This document shows positions 1 to 9,603 of a DNA stretch of 64,000 bases, piece after piece. Both the position numbers and the translations under genes were made by a program. Each line of letters starts with the position of its first letter. Positions within the stretch are counted from its first letter, which is position 1. Below the pieces are notes generated by a model. The model was not told the DNA's origin. It saw only the letters and a list, made by a program, of their open reading frames with translations, and did no database searches. Location: contig JABDBK010000003.1 of NCBI GenBank assembly GCA_013288655.1, positions 1 to 64,000 on the forward strand, written 5' to 3'. This DNA comes from Gammaproteobacteria bacterium. Its GTDB lineage: Bacteria > Pseudomonadota > Gammaproteobacteria > DSM-16500.

Positions 1-48
1 CACCATAGGATTAGAAGTTGCTTGTATTGTAGTTAATCGCTTTTTCAT
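1..48 (-). CDS. partial CDS (N-terminus only, runs off the left edge): MKKRLTTIQATSNPMV...
   Basis: ATG (complement of cat 46-48) with an AAGGA-like RBS upstream on the minus strand; open to the window edge; only 16 codons visible. Confidence 0.3.
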   Translation of the reverse strand, partial: MKKRLTTIQATSNPMV

Positions 49-165
49 GATTATCCTTGGATTTTATTAAGTTGATATTAGTCCGTATTTATGTAAGCAT
101 TTATGTATTAGTGCTACAGCATCGTGAAAACTTACAATCAACACTTTTGAAGCACTAACAAATTT

Positions 166-384
166 TTAATGATTTTTATCAGGAGGGGTTTTATTAGAAG
201 AATTTATGATTTCAATCTTAACAGGAGGGGCGCTTAATACACCAGAAGTTCTGATATGTTCTTCGCTTAAGACTATAATTCCTTCTTTCGCTAAAGCGTC
301 ATGATCATTGGCGGGGAGTTTTTTTGCTTCCGATGCGGTATTAATTGATACAAGTAATAATAAAAATAGGGTAAACTTTTTCAT
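166..384 (-). CDS. small secreted/periplasmic hypothetical protein (72 aa)
   Basis: ORF with N-terminal signal-peptide-like MKKFTLFLLLLVSINTASEA. Confidence 0.5.
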   Translation of the reverse strand: MKKFTLFLLLLVSINTASEAKKLPANDHDALAKEGIIVLSEEHIRTSGVLSAPPVKIEIINSSNKTPPDKNH

Positions 385-473
385 TATGCTGTTTTTTCCT
401 TAGAAGCGTTATGATAACTCATTTTATGGGTACTTCAAGCAAAGATTAAATTTATTTATACTTCTTTGAGATG

Positions 474-818
474 CTATTGAGTGGTTACAATAACCGATCT
501 GCCCTTCGTTAGCATCTTAGAGATATGCCCTTCACCTGTTGTGTCTGTTGCAAATAATACATCACCTGGCTTAAATCTTTTTGTTTCGCCACCACTGGCG
601 GTGACTTCTACTTCGCCTTCGAGATAGATAATATATTGTGGTTGTGGAGCATTATGCATTTCATATATTAGACCTGGCTCGAAATCTCGAAAAATAATAC
701 CCGAGGAAGAAAATTTTTTTGAATACCAGCCTAATTGTCGTAGCGTTTCATGGCCGCATTCAACATTTGTAAAATGAGATTTACCATCATCGCCTGTGTA
801 TAGTTTAGTTATAATCAT
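474..818 (-). CDS. cupin-domain protein
   Basis: 114-aa ORF with cupin-like YIIYLEGEVEVTASGGETKRFKPGDVLFATDTTGEGH. Confidence 0.7.
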   Translation of the reverse strand: MIITKLYTGDDGKSHFTNVECGHETLRQLGWYSKKFSSSGIIFRDFEPGLIYEMHNAPQPQYIIYLEGEVEVTASGGETKRFKPGDVLFATDTTGEGHISKMLTKGRSVIVTTQ

Positions 819-956
819 GATCTTTTACCTTTTAATTTGTGTGAAGAACGGTATCGTTTACGGAATTTACTATTTTAATTTTGAGTGGATTGAATTCTAA
901 ATCGTACTCATAAACATCAACTTTTTCCACTTTCTTGATGAAAGCTGAGAGTCGGG

Positions 957-1014
957 TGTCATGCCAGCATGCTTCCCACTTAAAAGCATAGCGGGACAAG
1001 CTTAGCTGGCATCC
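957..1014. repeat. degenerate copy of the dispersed TGTCATGCCAGCATGCTT...TTAGCTGGCATCC palindromic repeat
   Basis: TGTCATGCCAGCATGCTT at 957-974 and TTAGCTGGCATCC at 1002-1014, matching the arms of the 15089-15155 palindrome but with a longer spacer. Confidence 0.6.
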
Positions 1015-1113
1015 AAGGGTGGATGCCGCTCGCGTTTGTGTATTAATTAGCTACTTAAATACCATAAAATATGCTATTATTGCGATCATATTTCTTATAT
1101 CTGCGAAATATTT

Positions 1114-3171
1114 ATGCAAAAATACGGTGCCACAGCTTTAAAACCTGATGAAAAAGAACAGTCATTTCAAGACATTGATAATCCTGTTATAACGCAACAG
1201 TCTGTTCAGGTGAACGTGGCCCCTTTTTATAGTATACAAGAACAAAAATCAGAGCATACTTTAACTTTGAGGGGGCGCGCCAAAGTAGTTCTTCATCAGA
1301 CTGCAGAAACGTATCATCAGGTGAAACCACATATACGGACATTGACGCATGTTTGTCGTGGATTACAGCTTGCACAACATTTTAAAGAGGTGTATGCCAT
1401 TCCTTTAGGCAAAGCTCCTTTAATTTCTAGAGTTGAATCCTTGCTTCAAGCTGAAAAAAAGCCTCTATTAAACAAAAAAACCAGCACTTCTTCTGAAGAT
1501 AGCACTTTAAATCTGTCATCAATAAAAGTGATTTATAATGAGTTTTCCCCTTCTGTATCTCCCTATGTAATGAAAACAGTAAGAGTCATATTTAATAATT
1601 TAACTAAAGGGGCATCATGCATTGCAGGTACGATTAGCCTTATTCAATGTAAGTATGTAAATAAACAACTTGATGATAAGAAAATCAAGATAACTGCTGT
1701 TTTTAATAAGATGAAAAGAGGCAATAACTTAGATGCTGAAAATAATGCTATTTTAATAGTTGAGCCAGTTCGATTCTTAACCAATTTTGGGCAAGGTATC
1801 CTAAATGGGATTGAAGCTCAGACCTCATGGCAACATAAATCTTTAGGCCAATTAGTAACTATTACTTCGCTTGCTGGTTTTCCTGGAATTTCTAAAGTAT
1901 GTAATTTTGTACACTATATACCTAAGGTAGATGCTACGATAAAAGCAATCACGAGTTTGGCAAATTTTGGTGCAGCAGGCTATGCTGCCCGTTTTTTATA
2001 CAAAGCGGAGTTGAGAGGCTTTCTTAATCATACCATTGCGAATCTCGCTGAAATATCTATTCCTGAATTCCCTAAATCGGAACCTTGGCCTAGTGATGAT
2101 TTTGAGTATAGAGTTATGGCCTACGGCGCGCTTAAGCAAACGCTTAATGAAAAAACAAACGCGCTTACAGAAGAGCTTATCAAAGCCCTCGCTGATGGAG
2201 TAAAGAAGTCCACTCGTGGTGTAATTGGAGCGGCAGGAACTACTTTATCTGGAATCATGCTTGGAGTGACCTATGGATTACCTGATTTACCAGTAACTTG
2301 TGATTATCCTACTATTAATGTATTTGAACCCTATTATTCTGATTATATATCTCCATTAAAAGATGGCTATAACGATCCTTTAAGAGATGGAAATTTTAGT
2401 AGTTTAGGTTTAGTTACAGAAAAAATAAGTTGGGATTTATTGACTTATTTTAGTTTGTCTATAGGTTCAACCATAGCTGCGTCTTTTATAGGAGGGGTTG
2501 CGAAAGGAACAGTGAAGTTTTGGTTGGATAGGCATAAGGCTTTAATTGAAGAAGAAATCGAAAAAAGGCTTATTAAAAATACTGAGAAGTTTATGTTTAA
2601 TGAGGAAGAAATTCCCAGGCTTACAGAAAACAGCGTTATGGAGCTTATGAAAAGAGGTGTAGAAAAGCGTGATGAGATTGTAAAAGACATAGCCGAGATG
2701 CAAGAAGATTTTGCTGACGTAAGAGAATTCGCTGCCGCCGTGTCTATTATAGGTAAAGCTGGATATGATTTTGCAGCTCCTCATGTTAGTGGAAGCATTA
2801 AGTATATGAGCGGATTATCTAAAATTAGTTTTTTTAATAAGTCACAAAGAATCGCCTTAGTAGAATCTAAGAAACCAGAACCTACTGTCCATCCTTCAGT
2901 CAAGACAAAGGAAGTTTGTACTCAAATCAAAGCACATGTAAGTGCAGCTGTAACTAGCGCTGAGGAAGCTCTTGAGTCTGCTGGAGAGGAATCGGGTAGA
3001 TTTTGTAATAAGATGACAAGTAAAGCGCAACAGACTTTGGTTACAGCATCAAATTATCTTTTATTGGCTATTCCAAATGCATATTGTAATGTGTGTTCTA
3101 ATCAAGAGGACATTAGGGAAGATCGACGTCTTACCAATATACCTGGGATGTTTGCTAGGATGTTGAGATAG
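1114..3171 (+). CDS. large hypothetical protein with hydrophobic segments (effector-like orphan)
   Basis: 685-aa uninterrupted ORF; no recognised family; hydrophobic stretches such as GVIGAAGTTLSGIMLGVTYGL and LSIGSTIAASFIGGVAKG. Confidence 0.7.
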   Translation: MQKYGATALKPDEKEQSFQDIDNPVITQQSVQVNVAPFYSIQEQKSEHTLTLRGRAKVVLHQTAETYHQVKPHIRTLTHVCRGLQLAQHFKEVYAIPLGKAPLISRVESLLQAEKKPLLNKKTSTSSEDSTLNLSSIKVIYNEFSPSVSPYVMKTVRVIFNNLTKGASCIAGTISLIQCKYVNKQLDDKKIKITAVFNKMKRGNNLDAENNAILIVEPVRFLTNFGQGILNGIEAQTSWQHKSLGQLVTITSLAGFPGISKVCNFVHYIPKVDATIKAITSLANFGAAGYAARFLYKAELRGFLNHTIANLAEISIPEFPKSEPWPSDDFEYRVMAYGALKQTLNEKTNALTEELIKALADGVKKSTRGVIGAAGTTLSGIMLGVTYGLPDLPVTCDYPTINVFEPYYSDYISPLKDGYNDPLRDGNFSSLGLVTEKISWDLLTYFSLSIGSTIAASFIGGVAKGTVKFWLDRHKALIEEEIEKRLIKNTEKFMFNEEEIPRLTENSVMELMKRGVEKRDEIVKDIAEMQEDFADVREFAAAVSIIGKAGYDFAAPHVSGSIKYMSGLSKISFFNKSQRIALVESKKPEPTVHPSVKTKEVCTQIKAHVSAAVTSAEEALESAGEESGRFCNKMTSKAQQTLVTASNYLLLAIPNAYCNVCSNQEDIREDRRLTNIPGMFARMLR

Positions 3172-3276
3172 CAACTTTTTAAATAATGTAAAATAATCAA
3201 CCATACTACATTGTTATATTTTATAATCATATGCTATATTCAACATCCGATTCCTATACATTAAGAGGCTAGCAAA

Positions 3277-4317
3277 ATGAAAAACAACAATCCTGCTGGT
3301 ACAAATGGTTTTGATTTTCTTGAGTTCACCACACAAGATTTTAAAACCCTTGATGCACAATTTCGACAAATGGGATTTTTACCTGTCGCAAAACATATCT
3401 CATCTGACATTTTTCTTTATCAACAAAATGATATTCGCTTTATCATCAATATCGAAAAAAACAGCCCTGCAAGTCAATTTGCAAAACTGCATGGGGCGTC
3501 AACATCAGCGATGGGATGGGTTGTTGATGATGCAAAAAAAGCCTACGAATATGCATTGTCCGTGGGTGGACAATCTTTTCAGGAAAAAGATTCGATTTAT
3601 CATATTCCAGCTATTTATGGTGTTGGAGGAAGCTTAATTTATTTTGTCGATTATAAAAATCATACTGCTAATTATTCAAAAAATTTTATCAAACTAGATG
3701 ATGTGCCTACCACAAATGATGGTCTCACTTATATTGATCATGTCACCCATAATTTATTCCGCGGCAACATGGATAAATGGGCCCACTTCTATGAAAGTAT
3801 TTTTAATTTTAGGGAAATTCGATATTTTGATATTGAAGGAAAATTAACAGGCTTAAAAAGCCGTGCGATGACAAGTCCATGCGGCAAAATTCGTATCCCA
3901 CTAAACGAATCATCGGATGATAAATCACAAATTGAAGAATTTTTAAAAGATTTTAATGGTGAAGGTATTCAGCATATCGCGCTAGGCACAGATCAGATTT
4001 ATAGTACAGTCGAAACGTTAACGCAAAATGGATTACAATTTTTAGATACACCTGATACTTATTATGATCTGATAGAAAAACGTTTACCCAATCATGGTGA
4101 AGATGTTAGTAAACTTAAAGCGAATAGAATTTTAATTGATGGTAATACCGTCGCGAAAAACGAATTACTCCTTCAAATTTTTACAAAAAACATGTTAGGG
4201 CCTGTGTTTTTCGAAATTATTCAACGCAAAGGTGACCAAGGATTTGGTGAAGGAAACTTTAAAGCTTTATTTGAATCCATAGAACTTGATCAAATTCAAC
4301 GGGGTGTACTCCAATGA
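3277..4317 (+). CDS. hppD: 4-hydroxyphenylpyruvate dioxygenase (legiolysin-like)
   Basis: NGFDFLEFTTQD; DHVTHNLFRGNMDKWAHFYESIFNFREIRYFDIEGKLTGLKSRAMTSPCGKIRIPLNE; GEGIQHIAL; GFGEGNFKALFESIE. Confidence 0.95.
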   Translation: MKNNNPAGTNGFDFLEFTTQDFKTLDAQFRQMGFLPVAKHISSDIFLYQQNDIRFIINIEKNSPASQFAKLHGASTSAMGWVVDDAKKAYEYALSVGGQSFQEKDSIYHIPAIYGVGGSLIYFVDYKNHTANYSKNFIKLDDVPTTNDGLTYIDHVTHNLFRGNMDKWAHFYESIFNFREIRYFDIEGKLTGLKSRAMTSPCGKIRIPLNESSDDKSQIEEFLKDFNGEGIQHIALGTDQIYSTVETLTQNGLQFLDTPDTYYDLIEKRLPNHGEDVSKLKANRILIDGNTVAKNELLLQIFTKNMLGPVFFEIIQRKGDQGFGEGNFKALFESIELDQIQRGVLQ

Positions 4318-5306
4318 AATTAGCAACTATTCAAAATAATTCGAGAGATGGGCAATTAGTGGTGGTAAGCAAAGATTTACAATATGCTTATGAAGTTCCT
4401 ACTATAGCTCACACTATGCAGCATGCCTTAGACAATTGGGAGCAATGCAAACCAAAATTAGAAAAAATATACGCGGATTTAAGTGAAGGCAAGATTTCAA
4501 ATGCCAAAACTTTCCAAAAGCTCGCGACATGTTCGCCTTTACCGAGAGCATTTCAATGGGCTGACGGAAGCGCCTATGTGAACCACGTTGAACTTGTTCG
4601 AAAAGCACGAGGTGCTGAATTACCTCCTGATTTTTGGACTGATCCTTTAATGTATCAAGGAGGATCGGATACTTTTTTAGGGCCTTATGATGATATACCA
4701 CTTGTTGATGAAAGCTGGGGGCTCGATTTTGAAGCTGAAGTCGCTGTGATTACTAATGATGTGCGTATGCATACATCCGCTGACAATGCTGCTCATTCGA
4801 TTTGTTTATTTATGTTAGTCAATGATGTGTCATTAAGAAATCTTATACCCGCTGAATTAAACAAAGGTTTTGGGTTTTTTCAAAGCAAACCTTCAAGTAG
4901 CTTTTCACCTGTTGCAGTTACTCCCGATGAATTAGGTAGTGCGTGGGATGGAAAAAAAGTTCATTTACCACTTGTTACACACCTCAATGGCCAACTCTTT
5001 GGCGCTCCCAATGCTGGCATTGACATGACTTTTGATTTTCCTACCTTAATAGCCCATGCAGCAAAATCAAGACACCTTGGGTGCGGCACCATTATAGGAT
5101 CGGGAACAGTATCTAATGTCGATAGAAGTAAAGGTTCATCGTGTCTCGCAGAAAAACGCATGTTAGAAATCATTGCGAATGGCAAACCCACTACTCCTTT
5201 TATGAAAATAGGTGATCAAGTCACTATTGAAATGTTTGATAACAATCAAAAAAGTATTTTTGGGCGTATCCAACAAAAGGTCATAGCATATGATAGAACT
5301 TTATAA
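4314..5306 (+). CDS. fumarylacetoacetate hydrolase family protein (fumarylacetoacetase)
   Basis: LDFEAEVAVITNDV, GSGTVSN and MFDNNQKSIFG motifs; ATGA overlap with hppD; operon context. Confidence 0.9.
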   Translation: MKLATIQNNSRDGQLVVVSKDLQYAYEVPTIAHTMQHALDNWEQCKPKLEKIYADLSEGKISNAKTFQKLATCSPLPRAFQWADGSAYVNHVELVRKARGAELPPDFWTDPLMYQGGSDTFLGPYDDIPLVDESWGLDFEAEVAVITNDVRMHTSADNAAHSICLFMLVNDVSLRNLIPAELNKGFGFFQSKPSSSFSPVAVTPDELGSAWDGKKVHLPLVTHLNGQLFGAPNAGIDMTFDFPTLIAHAAKSRHLGCGTIIGSGTVSNVDRSKGSSCLAEKRMLEIIANGKPTTPFMKIGDQVTIEMFDNNQKSIFGRIQQKVIAYDRTL

Positions 5307-5919
5307 TTATCACCGTTCATCAGCGAGTTTCAGGGTTAGAATTGCTTTAAATCTAAAAAGCATCGAATACAAAGATATTTCTGTTCATCTTGTTAATAAC
5401 GGCGGCGAACAACATACCGCCGAATATGTAAAATTAAATCCACATCAATTAGTTCCAGTCCTTAAAGATGGTGATAAGATTATTACGCAATCTTTAGCCA
5501 TTATAGAATATCTTAACGAAGTCTACCCCTCACCTGCTTTATTGCCCGATGACTCTTTTAACAAAGCTAAAGTTAGAGCATTTTCACTCTCTATTGCTGC
5601 TGATTTACATCCATTGAATAATTTACGCGTTTTACAATATTTAACAAAAAATCTAAATCTCTCCGAAGATCAAAAAAATGATTGGTATAGCCATTGGATC
5701 CATAAAGAACTTTCTGCACTTGAAGCTGATGTAGCAGCAAACAACCATGATTATTGTTTTGGAAATACGCCAGGACTCGCAGATATTATGTTAGTGCCGC
5801 AAATGTATAACGCAAGACGTTTTTCTTGTGATACAAGCCGCTATCCAACATTAGTTAGAATAGATGAGCATTGCCAAAAACATGATGCATTTAAAAAAGC
5901 ATGGCCAAATGATACTTAA
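5290..5919 (+). CDS. maiA: maleylacetoacetate isomerase (GST superfamily)
   Basis: LYNYHRSSASFRVRIALNLKSI; NPHQLVPVLKDGDKIITQSLAIIEYLNE; 17-nt overlap with the upstream CDS. Confidence 0.93.
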   Translation: MIELYNYHRSSASFRVRIALNLKSIEYKDISVHLVNNGGEQHTAEYVKLNPHQLVPVLKDGDKIITQSLAIIEYLNEVYPSPALLPDDSFNKAKVRAFSLSIAADLHPLNNLRVLQYLTKNLNLSEDQKNDWYSHWIHKELSALEADVAANNHDYCFGNTPGLADIMLVPQMYNARRFSCDTSRYPTLVRIDEHCQKHDAFKKAWPNDT

Positions 5920-5937
5920 AATAATGAGGAAACATCC

Positions 5938-7041
5938 ATGGTTTTAGATTATCGAACACTCGCAAATAACTACATAAGTGATTTAATACCTTATCAACCC
6001 GGAAAACCTATTGAAGAAGTCGAAAGAGAGCTCGGTATCAGCTCTATCATTAAGCTTGCAAGTAATGAAAATTCACTGGGTGCAAGCCCTAATGCCATGA
6101 TTGCTGCGCAAAATGCCTTATTAAAATCACATATTTATCCTGATGGCAGTTGCTATGAACTCAAAAAAACCCTGGCGAATTTTTTAAATGTTTATACTAA
6201 TCAATTAACCATAGGCAATGGGTCAGAAAATGTTTTGGAAATTATAGTCAATTCGTATTTAAGCAAAGACGATGAAGCTGTCATATCTCAATATGCTTTT
6301 TTAACCATACCTTTACTTATCAAACGTCATGGCGCTCACATTATCAAAGTTCCAGCAGTGGATTATGGTCATGATATTAAAACTATGATTACTGCAGTCA
6401 CTGAAAAAACACGTGTTATTTTCATTGTCAATCCCAATAACCCAACAGGCACTTATGTCACGCATGATGATTTAAAACTTTTACTTGAATCAGTATCGAA
6501 AAAAGTAATCGTTGTTATAGATGAAGCTTATAGCGAATATATCACAAATCAAGACTACCCCAAGACCTTAGAGTTATTATCAACTTATCCTAACTTAATT
6601 GTTACACGGACCTTTTCAAAAGTTTATGGTCTTGCAGCATTGCGACTGGGTTATGCGGTTGCGTCCCCAGAGATTACGGATATTTTAAATCGAGCACGAT
6701 TGCCCTTTAATGTGAATTCCATAGCTGCAAGTGCAGGTATCGCTGCAATTCTTGATCAAGACCATGTAGCAAAATCAGTTAAAATGAATCATGAAGGTTT
6801 GGATCAACTTGAGGATGGTTTGCATAATTTAAAAATTAATTTTATTCCATCTGTCGGGAATTTTATTACTCTAGATATTCAGTCAAATGCATTAGATATC
6901 TATCAACAACTTTTAGCATTGGGTGTGATTGTAAGACCATTACTAGCCTACGATATGCCAACTCATTTACGTGTTACTGTCGGAACCATAGCAGAAAACG
7001 AACGTTTCTTAGAAACACTACATAAAGTCATAAGGAAGTAA
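5938..7041 (+). CDS. hisC: histidinol-phosphate/aromatic aminotransferase (HisC-like), probable tyrosine aminotransferase in context
   Basis: SNENSLGASP; NPNNPTGTY; TFSKVYGLAALRLGYAVA (PLP lysine region). Confidence 0.88.
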   Translation: MVLDYRTLANNYISDLIPYQPGKPIEEVERELGISSIIKLASNENSLGASPNAMIAAQNALLKSHIYPDGSCYELKKTLANFLNVYTNQLTIGNGSENVLEIIVNSYLSKDDEAVISQYAFLTIPLLIKRHGAHIIKVPAVDYGHDIKTMITAVTEKTRVIFIVNPNNPTGTYVTHDDLKLLLESVSKKVIVVIDEAYSEYITNQDYPKTLELLSTYPNLIVTRTFSKVYGLAALRLGYAVASPEITDILNRARLPFNVNSIAASAGIAAILDQDHVAKSVKMNHEGLDQLEDGLHNLKINFIPSVGNFITLDIQSNALDIYQQLLALGVIVRPLLAYDMPTHLRVTVGTIAENERFLETLHKVIRK

Positions 7042-7045
7042 TCAT

Positions 7046-8344
7046 ATGATAGCATCTCATACCTATTTGACCGGCTTTGGAAACCACTTTCAATCAGAAG
7101 CCATAGCAAACGCTTTAGTTCAAGGGCAAAACTCACCTCAAAAAGCACCTTTTGGATTGTATGCAGAACAACTTAGTGGCAGTGCTTTTACCATGCCGCG
7201 TTCTATGAATTTACATAGCTGGTTATATCGCATTCGACCTTCTGTTTTGCATAATGAATTTCGATCTTATCCACAAGGATTATTAGCTAGACCCAATCCA
7301 AACCAAGTCACACCGCCCACACAAATGCGTTGGAATCCTCTACCCTACCCCAAGGTTCCAACGCATTTTATTGATAGTCTTGTTACCATCGCAGAAAGCG
7401 GCGGTTTAGAAATGCAAAACGGTGCCTCTATTCATCTCTATGCTGCCACCAAATCCATGGAACATTGTTATTTTTATAATGCTGACGGTGATTTTTTAAT
7501 TGTGCCGCAAGAAGGCAAATTAACGCTTAACACAGAATTTGGCATTCTTGAACTAAAACCAGGCGAAATTGCTGTTATTCCAAGGGGCATTAAATTCCGT
7601 GTCGCATTACCCGATGGTAAAGCCCGTGGTTATATTTGTGAAAATTATGGTTTACCATTTCGCTTACCCGAACTCGGTGTGATGGGTGCAAACGGATTAG
7701 CGCACCCCAGAGATTTTAAAGTTCCTGTTGCATGCTATGAAAACACGAGTGGCGATTTTCAATTGCTGACTAAGTTTCAAGGACTTTTATGGGCCACAGA
7801 TATCAAACATTCGCCTTTAGATGTGGTTGCGTGGCATGGAAATTATGTTCCCTATAAATATGACTTAACTCAATTTAATACGATGAATAGCGTGAGCTAT
7901 GACCATCCCGATCCGTCTATTTTTACCGTATTAACATCCCCTTCAAGTATCCCTGGGATAGCTAATGTTGATTTTGTCATATTTCCACCTCGATGGATGG
8001 TGGCTATTGATACGTTTAGGCCACCTTATTACCACAGAAATATTATGAATGAATATATGGGCTTAATTTATGGCATTTATGATGCAAAGGAAACAGGATT
8101 TATCCCTGGTGGCGGAAGTTTACATAATTGTATGTCAGCCCATGGTCCGGATAGTGAAGCGTTCTACAAAGCATCCAATGCCTCTTTACAACCTGAGTAT
8201 TATGCAGATACTCTAGCCTTTATGTTTGAAGCACAATTGACCTGGCGTTTAACACCTTATGCGTTATCAGCCGATATTCGTCAACAGGATTATTTAGCTT
8301 GCTGGCAGGGATTAAAAAGTCATTTTCAAATAACTGAGAGATAA
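7046..8344 (+). CDS. hmgA: homogentisate 1,2-dioxygenase
   Basis: YLTGFGNHFQSEA; PRSMNLHSWLYRIRPSVLH; FPPRWMVAIDTFRPPYYHRNIMNEYMGLIYG. Confidence 0.96.
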   Translation: MIASHTYLTGFGNHFQSEAIANALVQGQNSPQKAPFGLYAEQLSGSAFTMPRSMNLHSWLYRIRPSVLHNEFRSYPQGLLARPNPNQVTPPTQMRWNPLPYPKVPTHFIDSLVTIAESGGLEMQNGASIHLYAATKSMEHCYFYNADGDFLIVPQEGKLTLNTEFGILELKPGEIAVIPRGIKFRVALPDGKARGYICENYGLPFRLPELGVMGANGLAHPRDFKVPVACYENTSGDFQLLTKFQGLLWATDIKHSPLDVVAWHGNYVPYKYDLTQFNTMNSVSYDHPDPSIFTVLTSPSSIPGIANVDFVIFPPRWMVAIDTFRPPYYHRNIMNEYMGLIYGIYDAKETGFIPGGGSLHNCMSAHGPDSEAFYKASNASLQPEYYADTLAFMFEAQLTWRLTPYALSADIRQQDYLACWQGLKSHFQITER

Positions 8345-8347
8345 AAA

Positions 8348-9544
8348 ATGAAATCAAAAATGTTAGGAGGAGTATTGCTTATTGCCGGCACCTGTATTGG
8401 TGGAGGCATGCTAGGTTTGCCTATTGCGACCGCGCAAGGCGGGATATTCAATACCAGTATACTCTTTGTTATATGCTGGATATTAATGACATTCACTGCA
8501 TTATTAACTTTAGAAGTCAATTTATGCTTTCCTAAAAATAGCAATGTGATCTCCATGGCAAAAGCAACGTTAGGACCGCTTGGTGCCATTATATGTTGGA
8601 CTATCTATTTATTCTTTTTATATGCTTTAGTTTCTGCCTATATTGCTGGCGGTCAAGATGTGTTACATGGCTTATTTAGTGCCGCTGGTACAGAGCTTCC
8701 TATTTGGTTATGCGGCATTATTTTTGTGTTTTTATTCGGCACTATTGTCATGGCAGGTATAAAACATGTTGATCTATTTAATCGTCTGCTTATGATAATA
8801 AAATTAGGCTCGGTTTTATTATTGATGGTATTCATTGCCATGCATATTGATCCCATCAACTATAATACTGGCAAAGCAACGTTATTGCTTCCTGCCTTAA
8901 CTGTTGCTATTACCTCATTTGGATTTTCTATTATCGTACCAAGCTTGCGAAATTATTTTGATGGGAATATCAAAAAATTACGCGTGGCCATCTTATTAGG
9001 TTCATTTATACCCTTGCTATGTTATATCGCCTGGGTTGCTGTGATCTTTGGAGCAGTCCCGTTAAGCGGAGATTTTGGTTTAGCGCGATTAATGGAGGCA
9101 AACCAGCCTGTTACTGGATTACTAGAATCCATCACTTATTACATCCCCACTGACAAAATCACTTTATTAGCTAGAGCATTTACTTCTATTTGTGTATTAA
9201 CTGCATTTGCTTGCGTTTCTTTAGGATTATCGGATTACCTTGCTGATGGATTTCAAATAAATAACAAAGGCAAAGGGAAATTATTTCTTACTCTTGCAAC
9301 TTTTTTACCTCCTTTACTTGTTGTCATTTTTTATCCCAAAGCATTTATTTTATTGCTTAGTATTGCCGGTTTATTATGCGTGATGCTGCAAGCCTTAATG
9401 CCTGCTATGATGGCCTGGCATTGTCGTTATGTAAAAAATATGCCCATGGAGTATAAAGTGATAGGCGGCAAACCTGCTTTACTTATTGCCATATTAGCTT
9501 CGATTGTTGTGATTGCTATATCGGGATATCAACTTGTTGCGTAA
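8348..9544 (+). CDS. aromatic amino acid permease (TyrP/Mtr family)
   Basis: MLGGVLLIAGTCIGGGMLGLPIATAQGG; multiple TM segments; operon context. Confidence 0.88.
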   Translation: MKSKMLGGVLLIAGTCIGGGMLGLPIATAQGGIFNTSILFVICWILMTFTALLTLEVNLCFPKNSNVISMAKATLGPLGAIICWTIYLFFLYALVSAYIAGGQDVLHGLFSAAGTELPIWLCGIIFVFLFGTIVMAGIKHVDLFNRLLMIIKLGSVLLLMVFIAMHIDPINYNTGKATLLLPALTVAITSFGFSIIVPSLRNYFDGNIKKLRVAILLGSFIPLLCYIAWVAVIFGAVPLSGDFGLARLMEANQPVTGLLESITYYIPTDKITLLARAFTSICVLTAFACVSLGLSDYLADGFQINNKGKGKLFLTLATFLPPLLVVIFYPKAFILLLSIAGLLCVMLQALMPAMMAWHCRYVKNMPMEYKVIGGKPALLIAILASIVVIAISGYQLVA

Positions 9545-9603
9545 GATGAACAACTGATTTATTGTTAAGTTCTTATAAATGGAATTATTAATGGAGAAAC
9601 AAC

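Noticed and set aside
3305-3637. ORFs nested in or antisense to clear genes (e.g. 3305-3637, 4414-4701, 14061-14303, 15738-16082, 22611-22985, 35963-36256)
   Set aside because: They overlap strongly supported CDSs in another frame, lack plausible RBS or protein signatures, and have compositions expected of shadow frames.
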